Below are positions 1 through 9,772 of a stretch of DNA of 63,057 nucleotides, piece by piece (the first letter of the stretch is position 1; every line of letters starts with the position of its first letter). The stretch comes from Rhodoferax sp. (GTDB lineage Bacteria; Pseudomonadota; Gammaproteobacteria; Burkholderiales; Burkholderiaceae_C). The translations under genes were made by a program, and so were the position numbers. The stretch lies in the NCBI GenBank assembly GCA_020048895.1, contig JAIFLV010000040.1, forward strand, positions 1 to 63,057. Reading direction: 5' to 3'. The notes under the pieces were generated by a model that did not search any database, was not told the origin of the DNA, and saw nothing but the letters and a program-made list of their open reading frames with translations.

Positions 1-1970
1 TTTCCCTTGAGCACCAGACGGCCGCCCGGTCGACCCCGGAAATTATCAATCTGGCCAACGGTGGAGCCGCTGATACAAATGCGCGTTCCCAGTTGGCCAT
101 TGATGGTCTCCAGCCGGGCCGCCGTATTGATGGCGTCCCCCAGGGCGCGGTAGTCCAGCATCACCTTCCCTCCAAAGTTCCCGACCATGACATCACCCGT
201 ATTCACGCCAATGCGGGTCTTGCCAAATGGAATACCACGTGCTTGTTGCATTTGACTGAAACCGTTGGCAAAGGCATCCATCGCCAGCGCACAACGGACG
301 GCGCGCGCAGCGTGGTCGGCTTGCACCACCGGGGCAGAGAACATCACGGCCACGGCATCCCCCACGATCCGGTCGAGCGTACCGTCATGGGCAAAAGCGA
401 TTTCGATCATGCTGTTCAGGTACTCATTCAACAGCGAAGAGAGCATCGCCGGTTCGTACTTCTCCATCATCGAGGTGAACCCCGCCAGGTCCGTCATCAC
501 GAACGAGCATTCCCGGTATTCACCCCCCAACACCAGTGTCTCGGGGTTGTCCTGCAGGTACTTCACCCGGTTGGGCGAGACATAACGTGAAAATGCCGTC
601 TTGATCCAGCGTTGCTCCTTTTCTGTACGCAAGTACCCCGGTATGAAGAGCGACAGGAACAGGGCAACCAGTCCAGAGGCCGGGTACAACGGATCAAACA
701 GGAGGTACTGGCTCGAAAATAGCCACATCGAAAGGCCTGCTAGTCCGACCACACCCGCACCAACCAACACCACCGACCATACTGGGCGAAAGTAGCCGAG
801 CATTACCGCCATAGCCAGGCCATAGGCCAGCATCAGACCCGACACAAAGGCGTTTTCCCACGCTGGCCGCAGCAGGTACCCATTGGTCAACAGCTGCTCG
901 ATCAGCTGCACGTGGCCTTCCACTCCGGGGACCAACTCGCCCAAGGGTGTGCGCACCACGTCACCCAAGCCGACGGAGGTGGCACCGATAACGACAATGT
1001 GGTCCTTGATGCGTTTGGGCTCAACCTTGCCATCGAGAATGTCAATTGCGGACACATAGCGATCGTTCGATTTGGGCCGCATGTGTAACCACACGCGCGC
1101 CTCCGGTGACGTTGGCAGGTAAGCGGCGCTCCCCACCTGGATGCCTTCGATTCCGGGTTGTTGCAACCAGCCTGCCTTTTGAGGCGCAGCAGACTTGGCC
1201 AATAAATCGCTGGACCCCAGATACACCCGCAACCCTTCCAGCGCCAGGCTGGGATAGAGGAAGTGTTCATCGCCCAGTGCACTCACCAATGGCATCGATC
1301 GCAGAATCCCGTCGTGATCGGGGACCATGGTGACAAGCCCAGCGCCCAGCGCAGACTCAAGCAGCGGCGGGTAATAGCCCGTCGCATCCGACCAACTTCT
1401 GACCCAGGATGCAATGTCTCCGCCTTCTACTCCAATTTGTGTCTTGCGTTCAGGCAATTGCTTGTGGGCATCGGAGTTGTATGCCTGAATACCTGTTACT
1501 ACCCGGCTTTGCGAAAATATCGCTGCCAACATATCGTCGTGAGACGGGAACGTCTGCAGCACGGCCTCGAGTTGCGCGTTCTCTGGCCAAAACTGCTTGA
1601 CCACGTTGGGTGACGTTCGATCCGCTTCAGCCAAAATCAAGTCCAGCACAACGACCCGCGCACCGAACGCTGTCAGCTGGTCAATGATCTGCGCCAGTAC
1701 CGTGCGAGGCCAAGGCCATTGACCTAATGTTTCCAGGCTCTTGTCGTCAATAGCAACCACTCTGACAGGTACGTCTTCGACATAAGCGCCGGGATGCACC
1801 TTGTGAAGCCAGTCAAACGCAAAATCCCGAATGCGCATCCGCTCCAGGGGGTCCTGGAATTGCACCGCCAGAAAAAAGACCATGATGGCTGCTGGCAACA
1901 GTGCCCGCATCAACAACTGATAAACCCGTTTGCGGGTCCAGGGGCCGCCGAAAAATCGCGCTTTAGGCAT
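1..1970 (-). CDS. CHASE2-domain class III adenylate/guanylate cyclase (3' end beyond window)
   Basis: Predicted membrane cyclase making a cyclic nucleotide in response to an envelope signal. I read an open frame from the ATG at 1970 to the left edge (about 656 residues), so the C-terminus is missing. An N-terminal membrane segment (about residues 15-37) is followed by an extracytoplasmic CHASE2 domain (about 40-340), three further membrane helices, and a class III cyclase domain from about residue 480. That domain shows the two metal aspartates in MTDLAGFT and RIVGDA. The base-recognising Lys normally placed before GD is Arg here (DRIVGD), while the DYRALGD segment keeps the Asp. It lies 57 bp downstream of the FecR/LysM gene on the same strand and is probably last in the operon. 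ATP rather than GTP as substrate is likely but unproven. Confidence 0.9.
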   Translation of the reverse strand, partial: MPKARFFGGPWTRKRVYQLLMRALLPAAIMVFFLAVQFQDPLERMRIRDFAFDWLHKVHPGAYVEDVPVRVVAIDDKSLETLGQWPWPRTVLAQIIDQLTAFGARVVVLDLILAEADRTSPNVVKQFWPENAQLEAVLQTFPSHDDMLAAIFSQSRVVTGIQAYNSDAHKQLPERKTQIGVEGGDIASWVRSWSDATGYYPPLLESALGAGLVTMVPDHDGILRSMPLVSALGDEHFLYPSLALEGLRVYLGSSDLLAKSAAPQKAGWLQQPGIEGIQVGSAAYLPTSPEARVWLHMRPKSNDRYVSAIDILDGKVEPKRIKDHIVVIGATSVGLGDVVRTPLGELVPGVEGHVQLIEQLLTNGYLLRPAWENAFVSGLMLAYGLAMAVMLGYFRPVWSVVLVGAGVVGLAGLSMWLFSSQYLLFDPLYPASGLVALFLSLFIPGYLRTEKEQRWIKTAFSRYVSPNRVKYLQDNPETLVLGGEYRECSFVMTDLAGFTSMMEKYEPAMLSSLLNEYLNSMIEIAFAHDGTLDRIVGDAVAVMFSAPVVQADHAARAVRCALAMDAFANGFSQMQQARGIPFGKTRIGVNTGDVMVGNFGGKVMLDYRALGDAINTAARLETINGQLGTRICISGSTVGQIDNFRGRPGGRLVLKG

Positions 1971-2027
1971 GACTCACAAACCGTCCGTCAGCCATCGCCA
2001 TGTAGCGCTGTGTGAACAATGCTCTTG

Positions 2028-3380
2028 TCATTGAGATGCAGCCGCGCTGCGCGTGAAGGTAAACGCATCGCTGAACGGGCCAACGTCACCGGTGCTGGTG
2101 ATGCTGGCAACCCGCCAATAGTATTGGCCCGGCGGTACGGCAAACAATACGGCACGCGTGCTGCCGGAGATCTTGGGAACCGCCGCCACCAGATTTTTGA
2201 ATTCGGCATCTTCAGCCAATTGAAAACGGTGGTCCTGGGCTTGCGGTGCGGTGGACCACCGGAACACCACTTTCTCGTCAACCAAGCGCGTTTGGTCTTG
2301 CGGAAAGCTGAGTTCGGGTGGCTCTGGACGGGTCTTTACGGCAAACGCCATGGTCCCGTTGGAACCCTCCAGACCCGATGCATCGATGCCGCGCACCCGC
2401 AATACGTAGTCGCCATCGGGCAGTTCATCCCACTGCGCTTTGCTGTTTTCGGAAACCTCATCCACGATGATGGCGTCATTGCCCTGGACCACCGCTAGCA
2501 GTTGTACGCGGTACCGCACAGCGCCTGCGAGCTCTGTCCATTCAAACCGGGCAGGCAATTTCTTGACCGGGGTTGAAGACGCACCCATGATCGGTGCACT
2601 TAGCAAGCGAGTCGGCTGCCCAAGCGCTTTTCCGGGCTCTGCGAGGATACCGAAGCCTGCGCCAATCATGGCCTGGCCACCTTGGGACTCGCCAGCTACC
2701 AACCCCTCCACAACCTCGGTACGCGTGGCACCACTGCCCTCGTCAACCTGGATGCGAAAACCCGTACCACGCACAGCCAGATTGAGTGCGGGTGTGTTGA
2801 TTTCATAGCGCGCAACCGGCCCCTTTTGCGGCGACACCTGCGAGTCGGTTCCACCCTGATGCACCTGCACCTTGGTGTCTGCCATACCGGTCTTGCCATA
2901 GTTGACCAGGCTCGAGAGGGTGATTTTGCTTTTCTCGGTCACCAGCATCCGGGAGTCATCGGCAAAGCGAACGGTCAATGTGCTGCGCGAGCCAGTCTGG
3001 ATGGTGTCGCCCATCTTCAGCACGTCCCCGGATACCACCTTGGCAACAGGCTGCCCCGATTTGTCCAGACGCTGTACTTCGCCATGCACCAGGACAGCAG
3101 CCGCAAATGGATCACCTTGTTTGAGGTCCGAAACCGGGATATTGATCTGCTTGCCCGGCTGCAACAACTTGGGGTCCGGGACGGTATTGTTTTGCTGCAA
3201 TTTCTTCCATTCATCCGGGTTCTTCTGATACGACTTGGAAATGTCGATCAGTCTGTCGCCGGGACGGACCTTGTAGCCCCAGACCTGCTCCGCCTTTTGC
3301 GCAAAACCAGGCGAAGCGATCAATAGACCCATCAACAGACACGAATGGATGGCAAGTTTGACCATGTTGCTTGCGCTCAT
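2028..3380 (-). CDS. FecR-domain protein with LysM and FN3-like repeats
   Basis: Predicted exported protein of 450 residues. A signal peptide (cleavage near FAQ, residue 28) is followed by a LysM-type peptidoglycan-binding module (about 33-82, GYKVRPGDRL start), a FecR domain (about 95-235, with the typical AVRGTGF segment) and two fibronectin III-like modules (about 265-350 and 350-445). The start ATG overlaps the stop of the upstream giant exoprotein gene as ATGA, so translation is coupled. FecR domains normally sense or transduce envelope signals, and LysM would anchor the protein to the wall. Its place between an exoprotein gene and a CHASE2 cyclase gene suggests it reports the state of secretion or the cell surface; that role is inferred. 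Confidence 0.9.
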   Translation of the reverse strand: MSASNMVKLAIHSCLLMGLLIASPGFAQKAEQVWGYKVRPGDRLIDISKSYQKNPDEWKKLQQNNTVPDPKLLQPGKQINIPVSDLKQGDPFAAAVLVHGEVQRLDKSGQPVAKVVSGDVLKMGDTIQTGSRSTLTVRFADDSRMLVTEKSKITLSSLVNYGKTGMADTKVQVHQGGTDSQVSPQKGPVARYEINTPALNLAVRGTGFRIQVDEGSGATRTEVVEGLVAGESQGGQAMIGAGFGILAEPGKALGQPTRLLSAPIMGASSTPVKKLPARFEWTELAGAVRYRVQLLAVVQGNDAIIVDEVSENSKAQWDELPDGDYVLRVRGIDASGLEGSNGTMAFAVKTRPEPPELSFPQDQTRLVDEKVVFRWSTAPQAQDHRFQLAEDAEFKNLVAAVPKISGSTRAVLFAVPPGQYYWRVASITSTGDVGPFSDAFTFTRSAAASQ

Positions 3381-6300
3381 TTGAGTGTCACCTCAACAGT
3401 TTTCCCTGGGCCAGCGGCGAGCTTGAGCGTCAATGGAAGTCCCGACTGTGGCACGTTGTCAGCGGTCAGGCGCATGCGGCTGCGATCAAAAGTGAGCCAG
3501 GAAGGCAAGCGCCCCCCGGACGACGTCGTGGCCTGAACCGTCGCCGCGCCACGCACGGCGGCGGCCCCAAATAGATCAAGGGGAACTGCGATACCAAATC
3601 CATCCCCAGCAGCAACCGTCACCCCAAGACGGGTCAGGTTTGCGTTCGCGGCAACCGTTGCCAGAATAACTGCGCCACCGGTGGTGGTCCCCACTTCCAC
3701 AGCGCGCGAAAAGCCCTTGACGTACACGTCCTGGGAAACTCCGGGCGCTGTGCCAGGAACTGGGGCAGCGGGTGCGGGCATATTCGAAAGACCCGAGGTG
3801 CGAAAGCTGCTGGTTCCCGGTGGCGCAGCGGTCCGGGAGGCGGCTCCAGTGACTGCAGATCCAGCAGTGCCACCCACCGTTCCACCGACAGGGCCCCCGA
3901 AAGCGTTGCGGGAATTTGACCCGGTAGCGGCGGCTTGACCCGCCACACGGTTTGCAGCCGCGGGACCGCCAGCAGCGGTCTGACCAGCGACACTTGTTGA
4001 ACCTGCAGGCCCGCCAGTGCTGGATGGCACAGTGTCCTGGGACGCCGACAAACCGTCCGGATTACCGCCGTCAATGCGACTGCCGTTGACCGTGATGGCA
4101 ACTGTATCCAAACCTCTTTCTCGCTCCATCAGGTTGACCAATGGCACTGCATTTGCCCCGGTGCTGGTGCCGGGCACCGAAGATCCTGGAGCACTGGAAA
4201 ACGATGGGGTGGAAGTGCTCAGTGATGATTGCACTGCAGAAACCGACTGCGCTCTTTCTCCCACCACGATATTGGCCAGCGTTTGCGCGCTGGTACTGGT
4301 CAGCACATAGTTGCTCGCCAGACCACCTTGCGTCCCATTGGCCAAGCTGTAGCCTTCTGCCGTCACTGTTTTGCCAGTGCCGACGATCGAATCGCTAAAG
4401 GCTGCGCTGCCATGGTTGAGCGCCAGCGTTTCTGACCCGACGCCAGTCACGACGGTACCCCAATCGCGAATGAATACCGTAGGCGTACCGTCAAATTCCT
4501 TGTTGTCGGCCGCCAGACCGGTAACCGATACCGACTTCGGCTTCACAGTCAATGTAGAGCCAAGGTAGTCGATTGCATAGTTGGAACTGGTCAAACCGTT
4601 GGCGGATATTTCGTACTGACCGGCGTTGATAGCCCCTTGACTGGAGCCTCCGAAAGCCAATGCCCCGCCAAGAACCGAAGCCGTTTCTGCGTTGACAAAG
4701 CCCGCATAGGTAACACCATTGCCTCCACTGTAGGCTACCCCGTTGTACGTTTTTGTATCAGCGTTGGCAGTCACCGTCAGTGGTGCCTTGGTGATCGTCA
4801 ATGTGCCGTTTTGCAGCGTCGTGAAGTTGTAGTTGGATGCGGTCAGCGTACCCGCCGTTGGTGTGATGGCCACACTGCCCACCCCGGTCGTACCAGTGGC
4901 CGTGGTGCTCACACTCGCACTGCCGCCAAAGCCCGCTGCGGTCAGACTCGTCTCGCCGTTGACAAAACCACTGACCGCTGCGCTCAGCGCAGGGTTGGCT
5001 GCACCGTACAACCTCGTTGCGTTGTTGGCCGTCACCGTCAGCGGTGCCTTGCTGATGGTTCCAATCGCGCCACTCACCGTTGTGGGCAGTGTGTAGTTCG
5101 ACAGCAGCGTGCCCCCGTTGGCCGCGTAGTCGCTGGTATTCAGACTAACCGTCACCGTCTTGTTCGTTCCCGCACCCGCCGTGTCATACGTGCCGCTGGT
5201 CTTGGTCACGCTGGCTCCTTCGCCTGTAGCAAAGCCGCTCACACTGAAGTTGCCCGGCGTCAGCGTTGCAGCGGTTGTGCCGTCATAGACCTTGCTGGTC
5301 GTGCCCGTGAGGCTGGCCACAATGGCCGAGAGTCCCGCCGGAGTGATCGTGAGAAGGCCATCGACAAAGCTCACCGCGTAGTTGGTGCTGCTGAGGCCAC
5401 CAGGGCTCATCACATAGCTGCCCACATTTTTGGCACCCTGGCTGGTTCCCGCATAGGACAAGGTGCCAGACAGCACTGCGCTGGTTTCGCTGTTCACAAA
5501 GCCTGCGTAGGCAACCCCATTGCCGCCACTGTAGGCTACCCCGTTGTACGTTTTTGTATCTGGGTTGGCTGTCACCGTCAGCGGCGCCGGGCCTATCGTC
5601 AGTGTGCCGTTCTGTAGCGTCGTGAAGTTGTAGTTGGATGCGGTCAGCGTGCCCACCGTTGGCGTAATGGCCACACTGCCCACCCCGGTGGTCGGTGTAG
5701 CGGTGGTGCTCACATTGGCGCTGCCGCCAAAGCCCGCTGCCGTGCCAACCGTCTCGCCGTTGACAAAACCACTCACCGTCGCGCTCAGCACCGGGTTGGG
5801 GTCTCCGTACAGCCTACTTGCGTTATTCGCTGTGACCGTCAGCGACGCTTTGCCAACCGACAGCGTGCCGCTGTTAACAATACTGAGGGTATAGCCGGGA
5901 TTGGGGGCCCCACCCCCTGCGGAGATGGCATATCCACCGACACTCGCGGTGGAACTTTCTCCTGCTGAACCTGCGGCAGGAAGCGCGCTCAGGGCGTCCG
6001 TAACTGCCAGATTTAGATAGACATTGCCGTAGGTAGCCGCACTCGTCAAAGGTAGCCCGCTGTAAGTGATGTCGCCGGCCACGCTGATGGATTGGCCGTA
6101 GGTCTTGGCGTCCGAAACCGTCGTTGCTGTCACGGCACCGGTTGTTCCAAACACATACCAATTACCCGCCAGCGGAGCAGGTCCACCCCCCCAGATAGCC
6201 TTATTGCCGCTGGTTAAGCCGCCAAAGGTATTGGTCGCAGGATCACTGCTGAGAATAACCCACTGCCCGCCACCTCCACCAGGTAGGCTCAAAACAGCCG

Positions 6301-7999
6301 CACCTACGTTGTTAATGAAATTCCGCCCAGCCAAGAGATTGACGTCGAGTTTGCCGACCGAGGGCCCAGGGTTCGCGATACTCGCATTCAGCACCACATC
6401 GCGAAAAGCAGTCAGTGTTAACGACGTATTGGATACAGGCGCGGTCGCAATGGGAGCATTCACAAAAATGTCTCCATTTCCGCCACCAGCTGGACTCACC
6501 TGCAGTACCACGCTAGTGCCACCGTTTAATAGTGTTTGAATGTCAGTGTTCTGCACATTGGTCGCCAAGGGTAAGTCAACTGAAGTGAAGAAACCTGGGG
6601 GGGGGCCTACTGTTCCCAAATCAGTTGGTGCGGCACTGACCGTCAAGTCGGTCGGATCGAGCAACCACACTCCCCCCTTCCCACGCGGAGCAGCAGCATC
6701 GGCCTTTAGCCCGCTCACATCCAACCAATGCCCCGAAGTCTCGATTCGCCCGCCATCGCCACCTTCGGCACCACCGCGTGCATTCAGGGACCCGTATATC
6801 CGGGTGGCAGACTGCGGGTTGTGCACATCAGACCACGTCACCACCGTGCCCCCATTGCCATTCACAGTAGCCGAGGCGTCCAGCGTCGCACTTTGCGCCA
6901 CATACACACCACTGGCCTGCCGAATGTCGGGGTCTCTGCCTTGCCATCCGCCGCCCACATAAATGCCGCCACCACCCGAAGCACCCGTGGCGTCCAGTTG
7001 CGCGTGGTCGGCAATCAGGATCTTGTCGCCGCTGGCGATGAGGGTTCCACCGGTGGCGGTCGACGCCAGCCCGCTCGCGCGCAGCGTTCCGCCCACGTTC
7101 ACCACGCCAGAGTCAGCACCGTCCAGCACGATGCGACCATTGCGGAACCCCACCGAGTTCGCCTGCACAATGCCCTGGTTGTTGACGACCGTGTTCAGCA
7201 GTGCGTCTTTGGCGTGCGCGGTGATGAGCACTTCGCCCCCATCTGCCTGGATTAGCCCGCCATTGCTGGCAAGCGCAGTCGCCGCACTCTTGTCGACAGT
7301 CACATGGATCAAGCCATCGATCGGCACATCCACCGTAGCCGCACTGCCCGCTGCCAGCGCTACCGAGCCCAGATTGGCGGAAATCGTCCCCTCATTGCCA
7401 ACGCGCGCGCCCAACAGCGCCACGGAACCACCCTGTTCAGCTTGAATACTGCCGAGATTGGTGACCTCGCCACCACCGGTGCCACTGAACCGATAGCGCC
7501 CGGCAGTGAAGTCCGCATCGGCGAGGTCCAATGCGGACGCCACCAGTCCACCCACATTCACAGACGCACCCTTGCCAAACATTATCCCGTTGGGGTTCAC
7601 CAGAAACACCTTGCCGTTGGCCGACAGACTGCCAAGGATTTGCGATGGATCCGACCCCAGCACCCGGTTGATGGCCACCGAGTTACTGCCTGGCTGTGCA
7701 AATCGCACCGAATTCAGGAGAGCGTTTTGGCTTGATTGGGTGATGAGAAGACTGCCCGGGCCACTGCTGGTGATGGTGGCGCTACCAGACGAAACCACAC
7801 CTGCTGAGGGCAAGGCATGAGCCGTAGTCGCAAACCCCAGTAGCAGGCTCACGCTCAACGCGCGCAATGCAAAGTCTTGGCAAGCCCGAATTTCGCCCCC
7901 TATCGTCGACGACCTCTTGCCGCCTGCCATGCCGATTTCTGAAATGGCTACAACACACCCCAGTGCGTCATTCCAGACCGAGCGGTATATGTGGTTCAT
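3377..7999 (-). CDS. Two-partner-secretion exoprotein (filamentous haemagglutinin type, MBG/YDG repeats)
   Basis: TpsA-type secreted adhesin of 1540 residues. I chose the ATG at 7999 because it opens an extended signal peptide region (MNHIYRSVWNDALG) and has a GAAAGG ribosome site 6 nt upstream; a longer frame reaches 8050. The signal sequence ends near HALPSAG. It is followed by the TPS domain with the NPNGIMFGKG motif required for recognition by TpsB, then a beta-helical region, then repeated MBG/YDG modules (TVTANNASRLYG, TKTYNGVAYSGG, SKVYDGTT types). The tail is Gly/Ala/Ser/Thr-rich. It overlaps the tpsB gene upstream by 32 bp and the FecR gene downstream by 4 bp, so all three are likely co-translated. 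Long near-identical DNA repeats lie inside the repeat region. Confidence 0.92.
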   Translation of the reverse strand: MNHIYRSVWNDALGCVVAISEIGMAGGKRSSTIGGEIRACQDFALRALSVSLLLGFATTAHALPSAGVVSSGSATITSSGPGSLLITQSSQNALLNSVRFAQPGSNSVAINRVLGSDPSQILGSLSANGKVFLVNPNGIMFGKGASVNVGGLVASALDLADADFTAGRYRFSGTGGGEVTNLGSIQAEQGGSVALLGARVGNEGTISANLGSVALAAGSAATVDVPIDGLIHVTVDKSAATALASNGGLIQADGGEVLITAHAKDALLNTVVNNQGIVQANSVGFRNGRIVLDGADSGVVNVGGTLRASGLASTATGGTLIASGDKILIADHAQLDATGASGGGGIYVGGGWQGRDPDIRQASGVYVAQSATLDASATVNGNGGTVVTWSDVHNPQSATRIYGSLNARGGAEGGDGGRIETSGHWLDVSGLKADAAAPRGKGGVWLLDPTDLTVSAAPTDLGTVGPPPGFFTSVDLPLATNVQNTDIQTLLNGGTSVVLQVSPAGGGNGDIFVNAPIATAPVSNTSLTLTAFRDVVLNASIANPGPSVGKLDVNLLAGRNFINNVGAAVLSLPGGGGGQWVILSSDPATNTFGGLTSGNKAIWGGGPAPLAGNWYVFGTTGAVTATTVSDAKTYGQSISVAGDITYSGLPLTSAATYGNVYLNLAVTDALSALPAAGSAGESSTASVGGYAISAGGGAPNPGYTLSIVNSGTLSVGKASLTVTANNASRLYGDPNPVLSATVSGFVNGETVGTAAGFGGSANVSTTATPTTGVGSVAITPTVGTLTASNYNFTTLQNGTLTIGPAPLTVTANPDTKTYNGVAYSGGNGVAYAGFVNSETSAVLSGTLSYAGTSQGAKNVGSYVMSPGGLSSTNYAVSFVDGLLTITPAGLSAIVASLTGTTSKVYDGTTAATLTPGNFSVSGFATGEGASVTKTSGTYDTAGAGTNKTVTVSLNTSDYAANGGTLLSNYTLPTTVSGAIGTISKAPLTVTANNATRLYGAANPALSAAVSGFVNGETSLTAAGFGGSASVSTTATGTTGVGSVAITPTAGTLTASNYNFTTLQNGTLTITKAPLTVTANADTKTYNGVAYSGGNGVTYAGFVNAETASVLGGALAFGGSSQGAINAGQYEISANGLTSSNYAIDYLGSTLTVKPKSVSVTGLAADNKEFDGTPTVFIRDWGTVVTGVGSETLALNHGSAAFSDSIVGTGKTVTAEGYSLANGTQGGLASNYVLTSTSAQTLANIVVGERAQSVSAVQSSLSTSTPSFSSAPGSSVPGTSTGANAVPLVNLMERERGLDTVAITVNGSRIDGGNPDGLSASQDTVPSSTGGPAGSTSVAGQTAAGGPAAANRVAGQAAATGSNSRNAFGGPVGGTVGGTAGSAVTGAASRTAAPPGTSSFRTSGLSNMPAPAAPVPGTAPGVSQDVYVKGFSRAVEVGTTTGGAVILATVAANANLTRLGVTVAAGDGFGIAVPLDLFGAAAVRGAATVQATTSSGGRLPSWLTFDRSRMRLTADNVPQSGLPLTLKLAAGPGKTVEVTLK
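4681..5841. repeat. 801-bp-spaced direct repeat inside the exoprotein gene
   Basis: The segment about 4681-5040 matches about 5482-5841 with many long identical stretches, at a fixed offset of 801 bp (267 codons, in frame). For example ACTGTAGGCTACCCCGTTGT occurs near 4727 and again near 5528. One unit encodes a set of MBG/YDG modules. This is an internal duplication that could change copy number by recombination. Confidence 0.85.
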
Positions 8000-9665
8000 G
8001 GTGGACCTTTCGCCTGTCTGCTGGGTAAGCCGTGGCAACGGCATCCCCAAGCTTGAACGCCCAGTAAGCCTTTAGAAATATATTGCCCGGGCCGCTCCAG
8101 CTCAACCCTAATCCGGCACTGCGGAGTTCCCGGCCATTCGAGGAGACGGCATCCCAGGGAAATCGATTGATGGTCACACTGCCCATGTCGACAAAGGCGA
8201 TCAGTTGCAATTGGCCGGGCAGCCGATCGATAAAGCCGTTGATGCTGGTTCTCGTCTCCAGCGTCAGGATCGCTCCCTGGTCCCCGCTGGCCTCACCGGC
8301 GGGATAGGCACGCACACCCGTGCCGCCACCCAGACTGAACTTTTCGGAGGCATCCAGGTTTTTCGAAGCCCACTGGCCATTGAGGCTCACATACAGGTCT
8401 GTTCCGTTGAACAACCCGTGCTGGCGTGTCAGTGCATAGGACACTTTGTCGTACGTGCCGTTGCTTTGGGCGCTGCCGCTGTCATTGGTCAAGAACACGT
8501 CGTTGCGCAAATCGATACGTCCGCGCGTCCAGCTCAGCATGAAGGTGGTTAGTCCCGTTCCCGAGGCATCACGCAGATCACCGCTCAGACTCAGGGTGCT
8601 CAGGAGGGCACTCTTGTCCACACTCACCCCAGGCAAACTGACCTCCAGCCGGTCAGAGAAATCTTTACTGTCGAGCGACCACTGGGCACTCAGATTGCTG
8701 TTGCGAGCGCGAATCAGCGGGTAGTTGACAAACAGGCCTCCGACCCTGGCAGTGCCACTGGACTGTGAACTCGCAAACTCTTCCCCCAGCACGTAACGCA
8801 TGGTGGTGTAGGCCGCCCCCAACCGGACCTGACCGGCCTGCAGTTGATACGAGGCACGCCCAAAAACCAATCCCTCGCCGGACGTGAGCACGCGCAAAGA
8901 CGCCACATCACCCAAGCCTGTAGGTTCATTGATATTGATGCTGGCGCCGATACGGTTGGTGCCGGTATAGCGATTGCCCTGGTTGTCCGCCTCCACGCTG
9001 CCGCTGACGGTCTGGCCGGGCGCGATGTCGACCGTCAGATCGGTCGCGCCACGTTCACTTGCCGGGGCCAATGTCGATTTGACTTGGATGCCCGGCAAAT
9101 CGGATAGCAGCAACAGGCGTCGCTTGAGTGCGTCAGACGTGACCTTGTCAGCACTCTTGAGCCCGCCAAGCAGTTGGTTGGCAACACCATCTGCCAGACG
9201 CGACTGGTTGCGCAGCTTGATCTGGCCATACTGCCCCTCAAGCACCATAAACCGCACAACACCATCGGTAATGTCCTGCGCAGGCAGATAAGCCTGCGCC
9301 ACAAAGTGCCCCAGGCTGCGGTAGTGGGCAGTCATCTTGGCCGCCATCGCGCGCAATTGCGCGACGGTGTATTGGCTCCCCGCTGCGAACCCACTCACAC
9401 GAATCAGTTCCGCTTCCTCGATTGCGGTGACACCAGCAAACTGCAGCCCTTTCACAACGACTTTGGCGCCATCGCCCTGCACCATTGGTGGAGGCGGCTC
9501 CGCGCTCACCTGCAGGTCCGGCTTGCTGGTTTGAACGGTCGGCAGCGCCGGGATTTGCTGCAGCTGACTTCCAGCGGTGGGCGGTTGCTGCGCCAACGCC
9601 GCCTGTGAAATCACTATTGGAAGAATACTGGTCCAACGCACAACGGCGCGAAATGGCAGATGCAT
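7968..9665 (-). CDS. ShlB/FhaC-type TpsB outer-membrane transporter, atypical C-terminus
   Basis: Outer-membrane pore that exports the TpsA exoprotein encoded next to it. The 565 residues begin with a signal peptide (cleavage near ALAQQ), a proline-rich linker, POTRA-type periplasmic domain(s) (about 66-215) and a beta-barrel with the conserved GVRAYP loop motif. The last recognisable strand is AYWAFKLG; after it the protein ends in a charged tail (DRRKVHHEPHIPLGLE) rather than the final beta-strand with terminal aromatic residue usual in this family. The stop lies 32 bp inside the exoprotein gene. A promoter-like sequence lies at 9712-9739. Either the barrel closes differently or the last strand has been lost; function is therefore not certain. 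Confidence 0.88.
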   Translation of the reverse strand: MHLPFRAVVRWTSILPIVISQAALAQQPPTAGSQLQQIPALPTVQTSKPDLQVSAEPPPPMVQGDGAKVVVKGLQFAGVTAIEEAELIRVSGFAAGSQYTVAQLRAMAAKMTAHYRSLGHFVAQAYLPAQDITDGVVRFMVLEGQYGQIKLRNQSRLADGVANQLLGGLKSADKVTSDALKRRLLLLSDLPGIQVKSTLAPASERGATDLTVDIAPGQTVSGSVEADNQGNRYTGTNRIGASININEPTGLGDVASLRVLTSGEGLVFGRASYQLQAGQVRLGAAYTTMRYVLGEEFASSQSSGTARVGGLFVNYPLIRARNSNLSAQWSLDSKDFSDRLEVSLPGVSVDKSALLSTLSLSGDLRDASGTGLTTFMLSWTRGRIDLRNDVFLTNDSGSAQSNGTYDKVSYALTRQHGLFNGTDLYVSLNGQWASKNLDASEKFSLGGGTGVRAYPAGEASGDQGAILTLETRTSINGFIDRLPGQLQLIAFVDMGSVTINRFPWDAVSSNGRELRSAGLGLSWSGPGNIFLKAYWAFKLGDAVATAYPADRRKVHHEPHIPLGLE

Positions 9666-9711
9666 GGCGATTCGTGTGTTGGGAAGTGCTTGGAAAAATA
9701 GATGTCGCTAA

Positions 9712-9739
9712 ACTGTACGGTGCGTACCAATGTTGTCAA
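9712..9739 (-). promoter_or_regulatory. Sigma70-type promoter of the TPS operon
   Basis: On the minus strand TTGACA (9739-9734) is followed after 16 bp by TACAGT (9717-9712). Transcription would start near 9704, about 40 bp before the tpsB ATG. The -35 box is a perfect consensus match. Confidence 0.6.
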
Positions 9740-9772
9740 TAGATGGTTCTCTGATGATCGAACGGTGACGCG

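Noticed and set aside
4637..5617. 326-codon open frame on the plus strand inside the exoprotein gene
   Set aside because: Product is Arg/Cys/His-rich and repeats with the 801-bp period of the opposite gene; an antisense artefact.
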